Shown here in pieces: positions 46,691 to 58,204 of a DNA stretch of 64,000 nt (the first letter of the stretch is position 1; every line of letters begins with the position of its first letter). Location: positions 8,741,501-8,805,500 of the forward strand of contig CM063298.1 of the NCBI GenBank assembly GCA_032173965.1, written 5' to 3'. The DNA comes from Sitta carolinensis. Its lineage: Eukaryota; Chordata; Aves; Passeriformes; Sittidae. The notes beneath the pieces are model-generated. The model worked only from the letters and a program-made list of their open reading frames with translations, had not been told where the DNA came from and did not search any database. Both the position numbers and the translations under genes were made by a program.

Positions 46691-49600
46691 TCACTAACAA
46701 AAGCACCAGGAGGACAGCAGCCATCCTCTCAGTGATGGATCCCTCCTGGAGCACCAAATCCTGGACCAGTCTCAAAGCTGCAAAGCCTCAGTTCAGGCTG
46801 TTCATTTGAGCTTCTCTGTGAGTTCTAAACCTGGTAGGAATTCTCCTCTATTTCCTCATTTGGCTAGGACAGAAACATAATAATCTATTTTTCCATGCTA
46901 CGACTTTATTTCCAAAATCACCCTTGCAAGAAGGAGCACATGACTCATGGTGTGTGCTCTCTGTGAAAGGACTCTTTAATTTTAGCCTTGAAATTCATTA
47001 GGAACTGCAAATTCTTTACCTGCAGTGTGTACAAACACGTGCTTGATTTCTCTTTTGAAACCTTAAACTGTTCAGGCTCAAAAAAAAAAAAAAAAAAAGC
47101 AGCTCAAAAGCTGTCAGAGTTTAGGCACCAATTGCCATCACTTTGAGGAGACTTCCTAGAAAAGTTTCCACTGTGAGCATTAGAAAGTATGAGAATGAGG
47201 GCATCAGAGAAACCCACCACAGTGTTACAGAGTTTCTTCAATAATCTTACTTCTCAGAAATCATGAGCACTTGTGTAAAATGACATCTCTGTGTTGAGAC
47301 TTTAAATGTCACTCACCCACACGCTTACTGCCGATTGTCTCTGAGCAGAGACAATTTCCACACAAGGGGAAACCACGAGAGGCTTTAGGGATTTCTCAGA
47401 GGACTGGCCCCTGAGCTGTAAGGCAATAATATGTGGGAAAGAGACCCCACAACCCAAGTGTCTCTTTTTTCTGGCCTGCTAGAGCAGAGTAATAAATTCC
47501 TCCATCTGAGGATGAAATAATTGCTGTAATTGGTAAAGCATCACTTGGGCTTTTACTACTTGTGTGATTCTGCTAAAAGCAGGTGGACCAAATATCTCAG
47601 GGTGTCATGAACTGCAGAGAGGGAGGACTTAAAGGCTTTCCCAAAGAGCTACTAATTACTAATTACTGATCACAGAAGGAATGAGGGATCTTCTTCCACT
47701 TGGCATGTGCAGTGTTTGGACATTATTCCCATTACACACAGAGAGCACAGCAGTGCAGCAGAACATTTCTAATCTCTCAGGTGGAAATCTTTGGGGCCAT
47801 GGACGTGTCCTCCAGGGAGAGTTTCAGACACAAGCCAGGCAGTTGGTGCAGTCAAATACCAGCCAAAAGTAAAATTATGGTTCTTGTGAAGGAGTTACAG
47901 AGGAATTAGCACCATGCAGAGAGTTCATCCAGCCCCACCAGCAGGGAATTACACTGAGTGGAGTCACCTCCCATCCACAATTGGACAGATTATCTACTTG
48001 TACCAGGCAGATTGTGTCAACACTGGAAAATTTTAGTGTTATGCCAAAATGGTTTATTCCCTGTAGTCAGTATTTAGGCTAGTTGCTTTATTTCCATTTC
48101 TTAAATGAAAAAATTACCTGAGGTTCTTGTAGACAAGGCAGGGTGCTCTGGCTATATGAGAGAGTAATGTGTGATGAGCAATGTATTGATTTTCTAAGAA
48201 GTAAGTTAAAACCTGTTGGGACTCCAAATGAAATTGGAAAGATTTCTTGCATGTTGTACAAAGCCAGTAACCAGTCATTCCTGAAGGATTTGAAACAGTG
48301 TTAAAACCAAGCAAAACAACATAAATACTGTCAAATTTATATGACAAGCAGTAAAAGAATTCATTAACTAGTGCAGAAGCATATTAACCAAATATGTCAG
48401 ATTAAATAAATGGAACCAAAGACGCATTTTAAGCACCTCAAAACCTGAAGCTGTGAGAAAACCAAATCTGTGAACCAGAAAAAAACATGTTTTCAAATTG
48501 ACTGTAAGCTGACTGCTAATATATTGCAAGTTGAGGGTTACAAAACATTCAAAAAGAAACTAAACGCTTTGGAAAACAAGTGCTTACAAAAGCTTGCATA
48601 CCATGAGTGGAAATTGGCTTTTTACTAACACAGGGACCTTGAAAAATCAGCAGTCAGTAGCTTGTCTTCTGCAGAGCCAGCAGTGCTGGACATGTTTTGG
48701 TCAGATCCTCTGAATTCCATGGCAGGATGCCTCCTGCATGAATTACTGGATGGAAAAGGAATCACAAGCAGCCCCCAGCAAGGGACAGCTGGGAGAAACT
48801 GGCTCCAGACCTCAGTCCCATCGTGGGTCTCAGACATGGCTCATGCAGCACTTCCAGCTGCTGGGAGCACATAAACACTGGATTGCAGGGGGCCCTGGAC
48901 ACTCTGCAGTGTCCTGCAATGTGTCACAAGGCACAAGGGCAGAACCTGCTGCCCTGCTGCCCTCCTGCAGAGCTTGTGGCTCAGCTCAGCTCATCAGCCT
49001 CCTCAGCATCCGAGTTCAGGCACATCCTTGTCACACATACCTGAGTCAAGGGGTTAAAATGCTTTTTCCAGCTCAATTTTCCTGAGTCTGTAGGCTCCAT
49101 CAGCACTAATCTGCATGCACTGGCTGATTTCTTCAGTTTTGCAAACAACCCAAAGTATTCTTGACGAGCTTTCCCCTCCCCAGGCACTCAGCCCAGGCCA
49201 CTCCATCCAGACCTGGCCCCTGAGCCATTTCTGACACTTTGTCCCTTTCCTGTTGGGTTTTCTCTGCTCCTGACCTGTCCTTGCTCCATCCCTGCTCCAC
49301 AAACCCTGACACTGGAGCTGCAGCCCTGATTCCCAGCTGCGGCTGCTTTGTCCCCAGCTGCATTCCTGTCATTTATCCCAGGGATGGGGCTGGGGCATCA
49401 CCAAAGCCCTGACACTGCTCTCACTGCTGCAGGTCCCATCCCAGCCTCAGAACTGCACTTCCCACCTCGCCCTGAAAATCATTTCCCTCTCCAGAGGCTG
49501 AGACCAGAGACAGAAAAAGAAGCAAAGGCAACAGAATAAGCCCAGAGCAATTCTGTCGGCAACTCTGGGGTGAAAATTGCAGTTTTTCTGTTTTCCAGGA

Positions 49601-51564
49601 AAGTTCTGAGACAACTCTGCATCTTCAGAGTGCCCCAGCCCTCTTGGGCAGCAAAATCCCCAATTATTCCCTGGCACTCTGGAGCTAAATTCCCCAGCAG
49701 TTCATTCACCACTGCTTGGCTTAACCGTGGGTTAATCGTGGTGGTGATTCTCTGCCCCTCTACACAGGTACAGCCCATGAAATGGCTCAGTGTGTGTCAT
49801 TCTCCTCAATAAGGTGTTACTTCTTTTTTTAAACTATTTGTTTACGCCAAGCCAAAACCCTCACCTCCGCTACCGTTTCTTTTAACAGCTTTTTTTATTT
49901 TCCTTCGCCACTGTGGTCATGTTTGTACAGCAGAGCTGCTCAGAAAGCTGATTTTTAAATGTCACTTAGTTTATTATGAATTGCCCTGTGCTGGCTCTCA
50001 GGGGATTTGACTCTTTTTGACTAGACCTCCACCTTGTTCCAAAAATAAAAATGTGATGAAAGCTGTTTGACTATGGACACCTCAGTTCCTAGACTGGTAC
50101 TGAATTTGTTGGTTCTTCCCCAGCTCTTCACCCACCCTGAGCTGGGCTTTTCCAGGGACAAAGCCAGAATCGGTTCCAGTACTGAGTCTAGCAGAATTCA
50201 AGAAAAGTTTGGGCAGTGAGACATGGAATACATATGGTCTGAAGGGTTCATCTCTATTTTCTTCAGTGTTTGGTTTTAAAAAGAAAAACCTCACTTGCAG
50301 ATTTTGTAATTAAAGCAGAAAACAGTTATTATGTTTTCTAGTGGGATGCTGTTAGGAGCATTTTATACAGAATCTTCAAAAAGCCTTGAATCACTATTAA
50401 ACCCCAAACAACAACAAACCACTAAAAGAAACATCCATTTATCTGCAAGATATATGAAACAGGTTTTAATACATGTATGAAAATATCGAGGAACTGTGCA
50501 AAACCCCAACACAGACACAATTTACCCAGGCCTGGCCATGTGGAGACAACACCTATTTGCCAGAAGATGAACTTCCACCATCCACCCCCCCCAGTGAGAG
50601 GATTTCTCCCTCAGGTCTGGTGCACAGCATTTCATGAACAATATCTGCAGGGAAATGGGCTCTCCTGGGGGGCAGGATTGTCTTGGCAAGCTGGGATCTT
50701 GTCAGAGCTCAGCTCTGGAGAGGAACTATCCTCTGTGCCTGTCCCTGCTCCAGCTATGCACTCATCAAAGACACACTGACCCTAATCCCTCAAAAAAAAA
50801 CCAAACCAAAACGATTACATCAATAGAGAGAAACTCCATTAATAACAATTATATCAATAGAGAGAAACAGAGGCCACCCCATCAATCCTGCCCTGTGACA
50901 AGGCAATTCAGCATTCCTTTGTGGAAGACTGTTGACTTTCCACAGTGACCCCAACACTGCAAAACCAAAACACCCTGGAGGAGACCAAGCCCTTCCTCCC
51001 CACAGCCACCTGTTCTAGAAGCTGTTACTAAACCAAATTTAGCCTCTTCTTGCCTGATATGAGTTTTGATAAATCCCTTTGATAAAAGGGGTTTAGATGT
51101 GCCCAGATTAGAATGCAGTTGTTGGCTTTACCTGGGATTATTTCACCTTGTGCTGTGTAGAGTCACTGGGTTGGACAAACTCGTCCTGCTGAGACAACAC
51201 CAGCACGTCACAAACATTTCTGCTGGCCCAGGAAGCCACCAGGACCCAAGTTTAGCCACTTTGCTCACCAGCCACATCAAGACTCCCATCAGTTATGTGA
51301 TGAGCAGCTCTGACAGAGGCAGTGAACCAAAATCTAGATTTGACTGTGTTTTTGTGGGTCTGCCATGACCCTGGAGCAGGAGAGCCCACGTGGATCCAGC
51401 ATTCCACCTGGCCATGCTTCTGAAGTTTCTCCAAAATAGACTTCCCTGCTGTGACTCTTGAGGAATTTTGCTGCCTGAGCTCTTGGGCAGATCCTGAGTC
51501 TCAGGGTTTGCTTTGGTCAGGATGACCCCCAGATGTATAAAAAGTCTCTGTTCCCCAACCCAGC
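46691..51564. other. Intergenic DNA downstream of CD7, no gene recognised
   Basis: It contains a 19-bp A run at 47080-47098 and AT-rich unique DNA at about 47900-48600. ATCAATAGAGAGAAAC is repeated twice near 50818-50870. No exon, RNA gene or known transposon was identified. Confidence 0.5.
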
Positions 51565-52045
51565 TGTTGAAGAAGGAGTCAAAAGTCTTCAGCTGATGCT
51601 CTCAAAGTTGCTTTATTCTTTCTTATCTAAGATATTTTCTGTCTGGGCTGCCCAGGTCTGTTCAGCAGGGCAGCCCAAGGCACACTCTCTGCCCCAGGGG
51701 CAGGCGCTGTTTTTATACTACAAATTACATGTTAGATATTTACAGTTATGATCCAATGCCTGTCACATATGTTAGACAGTTCCATTCTACTCCAATCCAA
51801 TCCCCAAGTGCCAACATCACCAAGAAGATGGGGTTAGGAAGAAGAAGGAAGGAGGACAGGACAATGCCCAAGTCCCTCCATCTTACCCCCTAAGCCCCCA
51901 GGGTAAAAATCACCCAAATTTCCCTTTTCACTCTACAATCATTCTATCTAAACTTTTGTGACCTTTAATTCTTCATTCCCAGGTGGTAATTTGTTCCACA
52001 GGTCAAACTCAAAGCTGTGGAGTCCTTGGCTGCTGCCAGGGTCTG
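51565..52045 (-). mobile_element. Solo LTR, minus strand, just downstream of CD7
   Basis: Read on minus, TATAAAA (plus 51711-51717) lies about 95 bp before AATAAAG (plus 51612-51617), followed by CAACTTTGAGAGCATC and ending near TTTTGACTCCTTCTTCA. This is the standard U3-R-U5 layout of a songbird endogenous-retrovirus LTR. It is in the same orientation as CD7 and could supply its poly(A) site. No internal viral genes adjoin it. The left (U3) border is approximate. Confidence 0.65.
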
Positions 52046-52377
52046 TGACCCCCCCTGCCAGGGCTTCAAAATCCCCTGGCTGAGCTGGGATCATCCAGGA
52101 CTGTCACAGAGATGTCCTGGGTTCTGACACCGAGGATCCATGAGAGAACTGAAATCCATTCTGTGTGGATCAGTACAAACTGTTCAACAGACCAGTGTGG
52201 CCTTCCTGAGCACTCAGCCAAGCTCAGCACCTCCCAGCCCTCCCACCTTCCCAGAAAGGCTTCTTTAACAAAGAAACGTGCCCATGTGTTGCATTTAGCC
52301 CCCAAATGCTGCTTTTTCACACTGAACTGCATACAGGTGTCCAGGGTACCTGCATTTCACTGCATTTCTGTACACTA

Positions 52378-52420
<43 letters not shown>

Positions 52421-52549
52421 TAGAAACAGCCTTGGAAATGAAGTTTTCCTTTCCACTGGAGAAGGTATGTGATAGCAGTTTCAGCTCAGGTGGTTAAAGC
52501 AGCCTGAGAGGGAATGGTGGATGCACACCTGGTCCCAGCTGGCAGGAGT
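51964..52549 (-). other. CD7: Presumptive CD7 3' untranslated region with poly(T) tract
   Basis: The sequence following the CD7 stop codon contains a 39-bp homopolymer (A on plus, T on the sense strand; 52379-52417). A candidate poly(A) hexamer ATTAAA lies on the minus strand at 51969-51964. A further AATAAA at 51617-51612 lies within the adjacent LTR and could also terminate the transcript. The true 3' end cannot be determined from sequence alone. Confidence 0.35.
52379..52417. repeat. 39-bp poly(A) homopolymer
   Basis: An uninterrupted run of 39 A on the plus strand, which is poly(T) in the sense orientation of the presumptive CD7 3' UTR. It is probably unstable in length. Confidence 0.95.
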
Positions 52550-52660
52550 TTATTCACCTCTGGAGTAGGTGTTGCACCTGACCAGAGTGCTCCGTCTGGA
52601 GTTGTAGGACATGTCTTCATACACCACATTGGGCTTTTTCTTCTGGAAATATTTCTTCAC
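52550..52660 (-). CDS. CD7: CD7 coding exon 5: cytoplasmic tail and stop
   Basis: A 111-nt terminal coding exon with acceptor TGTTTTGCAG|GTGAAG and stop TAA at 52552-52550. It starts with a basic stretch (V-K-K-Y-F-Q-K-K-K), then P-N-V-V-Y-E-D-M-S, and ends with S-T-L-V-R-C-N-T-Y-S. Human CD7 ends with V-V-Y-E-D-M-S-H-S-R-C-N-T-L-S, so the order and spacing of V-V-Y-E-D-M-S and R-C-N-T are conserved. This is the clearest evidence for the gene's identity. An AATAAA overlaps the stop codon (52554-52549) but is unlikely to be the functional poly(A) signal. Confidence 0.9.
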   Translation of the reverse strand: MKKYFQKKKPNVVYEDMSYNSRRSTLVRCNTYSRGE

Positions 52661-55600
52661 CTGCAAAACAAAGGGAACGGCCACTCAAAACAGAGCCTGG
52701 AAAGACCCCAACCGAGGGGTCATTCTCCATCTTAGGAGTCCCAGCTACATCGTCTGTCAGAAGAGGAAACATAAATGTCAAAATTCGTCTCCTGACCCAA
52801 TGAGGTCTTAGAGGATCAAGTGGAAATTACCAGCTTACTTATTTAACTTTCTTTCATGAGTCTGATGCAATTTCACGAAAAGTTCCTTCAAGAGTTGGAT
52901 GTAGCTGTAGCTTTGCCATAAATAATAAATGACAACAATAATAAATGAGGCTCATTCCTAGACTGTTACTGGTAACACAGGACACGAGGTCCCAGTGGGC
53001 TTTGACAGAATGATGTGACACTACTGGCTTTTAGCAGTGCTGCATCCACATTTGCAGGGATGAGACGGGAGCCTGGGAATCATGCACTTTATTTTCAATA
53101 ATCTTTATGGAGCAGAAGGATCTATCACAGATAATTTCTGGGCACGTCCTGCAGTATATCTATAGAAATAATCCCAGTGAAGGAAAAAAAATTACTAATA
53201 TTTTTTCTGGAAAGGGGAATTTTTTTTTCTCCCAGCACTTCTTTCAGCCATCAGGCTATTTTATGAGTTTTTTTGCCCTTGTGTCCCCCTCCAAACATTC
53301 TCTCACATCTCTTACAAGCTTGCTATGTACAGCTCCAGTCCCAATTCACAAAAAAAATTTTAAAACAGCAAGCAAAGCAGAACAGTGAGGGGCTTTGTTC
53401 AGGGATACACACACAACACATGGCTGTGTCAACCACACAGCTCACTCGAGGTTTGTTATCAAAAGACAAACAATATCTCATTCACAAAGGGTTACAGAAA
53501 TCCGAGACACTGTGTTAGCTGCCAAGAGTTTACAGCTGGAAGATGTTAAACAAAGGCAAAGAGGAGAGCAATAGGAAGCCACAATTCCTTAGGTTTATCA
53601 GGCATTTGCTTGACTCAGGCACTGTTTAAAATAATATCAGTTTGTTCCACCTGCCCCAGTTTTCTGGTGACAGTGTACTCACATCCACACGGCACAGGGC
53701 GCAGCACACCAGGGCACAGAACAGCAGAGCCACGACCAGGAGAAGGGCATAAAACCCCCAGGACATCTTCTCACATGCCTGATCCACTTCTGCATTTAAA
53801 ATCACAGCTGTATTACTATAAATACGAAGAGTCGGAACCTTATTTTTTATTCTGATAAGAAATAACTTTACAGGTTAACCAAAAAGTCAGGTATCAACAG
53901 CTACAGAGCCACGTTTTTTCGTGCCATTTGTGTTCTCCCTGTGCTCTTCCAGACGCTGGGGTGGCTGCACTCCACAAAGGCAGCTCCCACCCACTCCTAA
54001 TGGGAGCAGGAAATGTTTTCCTGCAGTGTTGCTACAACCCTGAGGGCTCTGAATTATCCAAGGGCCAGGCTGCTGAGAGCTACAGACAGAAGCAGGAGGA
54101 TGCTGTGGTATGAAATGCACTGAGCAGAATAATGCTGGTGGAAGGGGTCCCAACTCTCTAAAACCTCAATTAATCCATATATGAATAACACACTAACTAA
54201 TAATCAAGCCCCTGCTTGGCTGGGCTACTGTCATTTTCTCCACCTCACTTTACTGGGTTGTTGTCCCAGTTGTGGGTGGTGGCACAGGATAGGACCACAG
54301 CTGCCTTTGCAGACTGCAGGAAAATCCTTTGTGACTCTTAGGGCCTTTGTAAACCTTATTTTACAAAGGTCTCAGCAAAGCCCAATGCACACGGTTTAAT
54401 TGCACCAGTAAGACCAAAATCAAGCACTCTCTTGCTGGTTCTGACTTCAGCTGAGCAAATGGGTACAGCACCATGCTGCAGAAAAATACATAACTCATCT
54501 TTGGAGCGCAAAAAAATAGAAACTCATCTTTGCAGCACAGAAAAATCAAAATCCCCCTTTGGAAAACAGAAAAATCAAACCCCCTCTTTGGAAAACAGAA
54601 ATCTTGAGCCCCCTCTTTGCAGCACGTGCTCACAGAGTGCTCAGTGTGTAACAAGGGTATGTGAGAACATCTCTGCTGTGGTGTGTGGTGCTTGAAGCAA
54701 ATGCCCAAGGACCTGTTTGGTGCTCCCCAGTGTGATCTGTTTTTAAACACAAGACTTGCTAGAGGGAATGTTTTCTAAAAGCCGTTTATGTCACGCTATA
54801 GTCAAAGAACTGGTGCTGAAAGTACTTACTCATATCCTAAAACTGACAGATGCACACAGTGAGGTGTTTGTTACCTTGTTTTGACCTTTCCTCCTTTTTC
54901 TAAGCTGCAGGGTTATGGCAAGGTCTGAATTCCCCTCTGGTTGGACGGGGCAGGTGGGAACACAGAGGCTGTTTATGTTTCTGAGCTCAACAGGGCACAA
55001 AGGAGCCTGAGCCCACTCTCCAGACTTTCCTAGGTTTGCCTCTGCCTGACTAAAATTCCAAAAGCTTTCTGTCCACAGCAAACCCACAGACAATCATGAT
55101 TAAACAAGCAAAAGGGTCGTACCTTTAACGAGCACCATGGTGCCAGTGGCTGAGAGCAGAGAGAAGTTCATCCTCTGCTCAGCACAGATGTAGTTATCAC
55201 TGTCCTTCTCCTGCAGGTCGTGCAGAGTTATCACCACTGTATTCCCTTCCCTGGAGTACTGCAAGCGATTCCCAAAGGCAGGAGAGACCTCTGACACGTT
55301 GAGATTGGACACAGACAGAACTTTGCCAGGCTCCACGTGAGTCCTGAGCAAGCAGAACTCCTCGTGGTGAGGGGAGCTCTTCAGCACACAGGTGATGCTG
55401 ACAGTCTGGCCTGGCTCAGGGTTGGCATAGAGTGGGGACTGCTCCAGAGCCCTGCTGGATTTAGCTAAAAACAGAGAGATTAGTGGTTATCACATGCTTA
55501 ACAGTGCATTTTAACTGGGGAGCTCAGGCACAGAACAGACAGAGAGAATAGAGCCTAGAAATGCAGATAAATGAATTTTAAACATGATTTACACAGGCTT

Positions 55601-58159
55601 TGAGAAGAAGGATATATTTTAGTACACCCTGGCATATCTTCCTGCCTCAAGATCTGAAAGTAGGACTGACCAACAGGTTTAGCCGTTTGTAAAAGGTCTG
55701 CATCTACCTAAAATATTATAAATACTGACCTACTCTGAGGGAATACAGCCTGATCAGCAGGTCCTGGATCCATGTATCATTGCCTGCTTTCTCAAGTGAG
55801 AGGAAGCCACAGAGGGACCTGGGGGTTATTGGTCTGGATGAAATCACACAGTGTGAGTCCCATCAGTGCTGACAATGGACTATGAGAATGGAGTGGCTGT
55901 TTATGACTCACTGTCCAGCTGCGAAGACATTCCACTGAGTTCCTCTGAGGACAGGACTTGTTCCTTTTAACATTATCATTAAAGCAGATTAGGGAGTGAG
56001 GACAGAATTTATCTTGTTTGTAAAGGTTGGAAGCATTCCAGAGAAGAGGATCAGAATCAAGCAGATATAAAGCAATTTAATAAAATAATTTGGAGAGACA
56101 ATACACAATAAACAAGATGTGACTCATTTGCGAAAACACGGCCAAGAAGTTTGAAAGCAGAAGCCCAAGGGAGGAGATGATAATCCTTCATGGATATAAA
56201 TTACTATTCTTGATCAGCAATCAATTAAAGTTCATATGCCTTGAGGACAGGAAAGGAAGAAAACCCTTTGTAAGGCTTTGTAAGCTTTGGGGAAGATGTT
56301 TCAGGTTAGAAAGTCTCGTTAGAAGGACAGGTAGAGGGAGAAATAAACTGCCAAAGAATAACGTGGACTCAACCCTCTTCTAATGAAGAAAAGAAAAAAA
56401 ATAAAGACAGAAAATTTTTCCCCCAACCAGAAACACTTGCCAAAAGAAACTTCTGCCCATTCAGCAACTCCTCACTAACAGGAGAAAAAACCCCTTTACT
56501 CACTCATGCCCAGCTTGCAGCCCCTGCCTAACACCAGCTTCCCAGTTATTACCAATTTGCCATTTAAGATGAATTAGTAAAAACAAAAAGAGATTTTCAA
56601 AAGCAACTGCTACCAAAAAAAAATCCCCTCTTTTCTCTGCTGGTTGTTTAAAAAGGTCTGGCAGGTTGTTTTGGAAAGAGCAGTGGGACCTCACTGTTTC
56701 CAAACTCCTGCAGCAACCTATGACTCATGTGGAAATCTGTAGTTGCAATTAATGAGTCACAAATTAATCTTCTAAGATATTTTGGGTTTTTTTTTTTTTT
56801 TTAATCTCATGTGTTTTCTTCACTGTTTCAGGGAGAAAACCCACACATTCCTCCAAATCTGTACCTGACCTCAGCCGACACGGAAAAGGTTCTGTCAGAC
56901 TCAGCCTCCCTTTGTGTCTTCTTCCAATCTTTGATTTCAAATATTGAGCTGTATTTACTAAATATTTAAAAGGTGGAATTGCAATACCTTTGACCACTAC
57001 CATGGTTGTCCTCCCATACAGGTCTTTGGGGTAGCCATTGATTTTAACAACCTCACAGCATCGGTAGAGTTTGGAATCAGATTCCTGCAACCTGTGCAGG
57101 GTTATCCTGAGATTCTCCCCTTCCTTTGAATACTCGGTGCGATTAGCAAAGTCAGAATGGATTATTGGAGGTTTCCCCTTGGGAAAATATATCACATTTT
57201 GATTCTGTCTGACAATTCTCAAGTACATCCCCACTTGATTTCGTGAATCGTTCATTGAGCAAGTAATGCTGACGGAGTGTCCTTCCCAAGCACTGATAAC
57301 ATCTGATGACTGTTCATTTCCTCCACCTAAAAATAAGAAATGTAATTGAAATTGTAATATCAGAGTTCCTCTTGGTCTGCTCATATCAAAGTACTTTTCA
57401 AAACTGACTCCTCCACCAACAGAACTGCTCTGCAGGACTGGACCTCAGTCTCCCTGTGCTGGATGTGTCATTTCTTGGCTGCCCTGGCACCTGTAGTGCC
57501 TGTCATACCCATTGACCTGAGCTACTCAGCACCTTCCCAAGCCTTGGCAAAAAAACGTGGCTTTGTCATTCACTCAGAAAATGTAATTCTCTCTGTAGAT
57601 TCCCAGGAAAATCCTATTAGCTCTCCAAATACAGACTTCACTAAAATTACTCTGATAATTGGTTTCAGTTATAAATCAGGAATTTAAAAGTAAGAAAAAG
57701 TGGCAGAAAATGGAAGAAAACAAAATTGTCTTTTTAAAGTGGCATTTCATATCAGGGATAAAACAGATTCTCTGATTCAATACAGAAAGAGGGCTGCAGA
57801 AGGTGTCAGCCCAATCTATTTTAAGAAACAAAGGCATACAAATGTGTAATGAGAACTTTGGAGTTCTCAATGACCCAAATATCCAAAGAAACTGAACGGG
57901 GAATATTTGTGCAATGAACAGCGAGTTTAAATGGGAAACACCTGAAAGAAGCTACATCAGAAGCAAGGGAAGAAAAATTAAATAGAGCATTGCATGTCTA
58001 AGACAAACACAGCTTAGAAAAGTTTGGAAAAAAGGAAAGAAAATATTGAAATGTAAGAACTGTAAGAGCATTGATGCTGTACGTACCATGCTGGGCAGGG
58101 AAGCACGGGAGAAGCAGAAGGAAGAGGGATGCCCTTGGGAGACAGGACATCCACAGCAT
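52550..58159 (-). CDS. CD7: CD7-like T-cell surface receptor, complete 5-exon coding region
   Basis: I reconstructed this coding region as join(58159-58087, 57326-56988, 55464-55123, 53789-53683, 52660-52550) on the minus strand: 972 nt, 323 residues plus stop. All junctions are GT/AG, and phases 1,1,1,0 keep one frame. Residues 1-24 are a hydrophobic signal peptide. V-type Ig domain 1 spans about 25-137 (Cys47, Cys114) and V-type Ig domain 2 about 138-251 (Cys163, Cys231). The membrane helix is about 262-284 and the tail 285-323. The tail holds V-V-Y-E-D-M-S (299-305), shared with mammalian CD7, with Y301-x-x-M304 as a PI3-kinase p85 site. Domain 1 has the CD7-like G-M-Y-L-R strand instead of the usual Trp. 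N-glycosylation sequons occur at N50, N86, N193 and N237. CD7 is a T/NK-cell co-stimulatory membrane glycoprotein in mammals, where it has one V domain; here there are two. The start is the ATG at 58159 with A at -3. Introns are 760, 1523, 1333 and 1022 bp. The identity is strong from the tail and domain 1; expression is not shown. Confidence 0.9.
53683..53789 (-). CDS. CD7: CD7 coding exon 4: stalk and transmembrane helix
   Basis: A 107-nt exon with acceptor AAATGCAG|AAGTGG and donor GTGGAT|GTGAGT. It encodes a short acidic stalk (E-V-D-Q-A-C-E-K) and one hydrophobic span (W262 to about C284) rich in Leu, Val, Ala and Cys, followed by C-R. Several cysteines at the cytoplasmic face (280, 281, 284) could be palmitoylated (inference). 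The juxtamembrane stalk is much shorter than the proline-rich stalk of human CD7, perhaps because the second V domain replaces it as a spacer. Confidence 0.85.
54478..54623. repeat. 29-bp minisatellite in CD7 intron 3, 5 copies
   Basis: Five units with the form CAGAAAAATCAAA plus CCCCTCTTTGGAAA or a TGCAGC variant, at 54478-54507, 54508-54536, 54537-54565, 54566-54594 and 54595-54623. The two outer types end in GCAGC/GGAGC and the central ones in GGAAA. Confidence 0.88.
55123..55464 (-). CDS. CD7: CD7 coding exon 3: second V-type Ig domain
   Basis: A phase 1-1 exon of 342 nt. The acceptor is CTGTTTTTAG|CTAAATCC and the donor is AAAG|GTACGA. It encodes V-S-I-T-C, E-F-C-L-L-R, V-V-I-T-L-H-D-L-Q-E-K-D-S-D-N-Y-I-C and T-G-T-M-V-L-V-K. 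The E/F-strand region and the G-strand ending (M-V-x-V-K) mirror exon 2, so the two exons look like an old tandem duplication. An extra Cys175 sits where CD7 domain 1 has Tyr. Mammalian CD7 has no counterpart of this second domain. Confidence 0.85.
56988..57326 (-). CDS. CD7: CD7 coding exon 2: first V-type Ig domain
   Basis: A phase 1-1 exon of 339 nt, the symmetric phase typical of Ig domains. The acceptor is a T-rich tract ending TTTTTAG|GTGG and the donor is AAAG|GTATTG. It encodes S-I-T-C, then G-M-Y-L-R, N-V-I-Y-F, L-R-I-T-L-H-R-L-Q and D-S-K-L-Y-R-C-C. These line up with the B, C, C', E and F strands of mammalian CD7. The doubled cysteine at 114-115 leaves one possibly unpaired or dimer-forming Cys. 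Confidence 0.88.
58087..58159 (-). CDS. CD7: CD7 coding exon 1: signal peptide
   Basis: This exon encodes residues 1-24 and one base of codon 25. The peptide has an arginine before a run of leucines (L-F-L-L-L-L) and a likely cleavage region around P-A-Q-H. The donor reads CATG|GTACGT. The open frame extends upstream through a TTG at 58189, but the first ATG in this frame is 58159, followed by another at 58150. The 58159 ATG has adenine at -3 and is preferred. Confidence 0.8.
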
Positions 58160-58204
58160 TTTCAGAGGGCTTTTCAGCTGCTCCCTCAATCTGACTGTGA
58201 AAAC

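Noticed and set aside
47335..47361. Short hairpin (ATTGTCTCT / AGAGACAAT)
   Set aside because: It has only a 9-bp stem, which is common by chance in 64 kb.
20701..51564. CSNK1D, SLC16A3 or SECTM1, the human neighbours of CD7
   Set aside because: I looked for kinase, transporter and SECTM1-like exons on both strands and saw no recognisable motif.
58160..58189. N-terminal extension of CD7 starting at 58189
   Set aside because: The codon at 58189 is TTG. The ATG at 58159 has a good context and gives a compact signal peptide.
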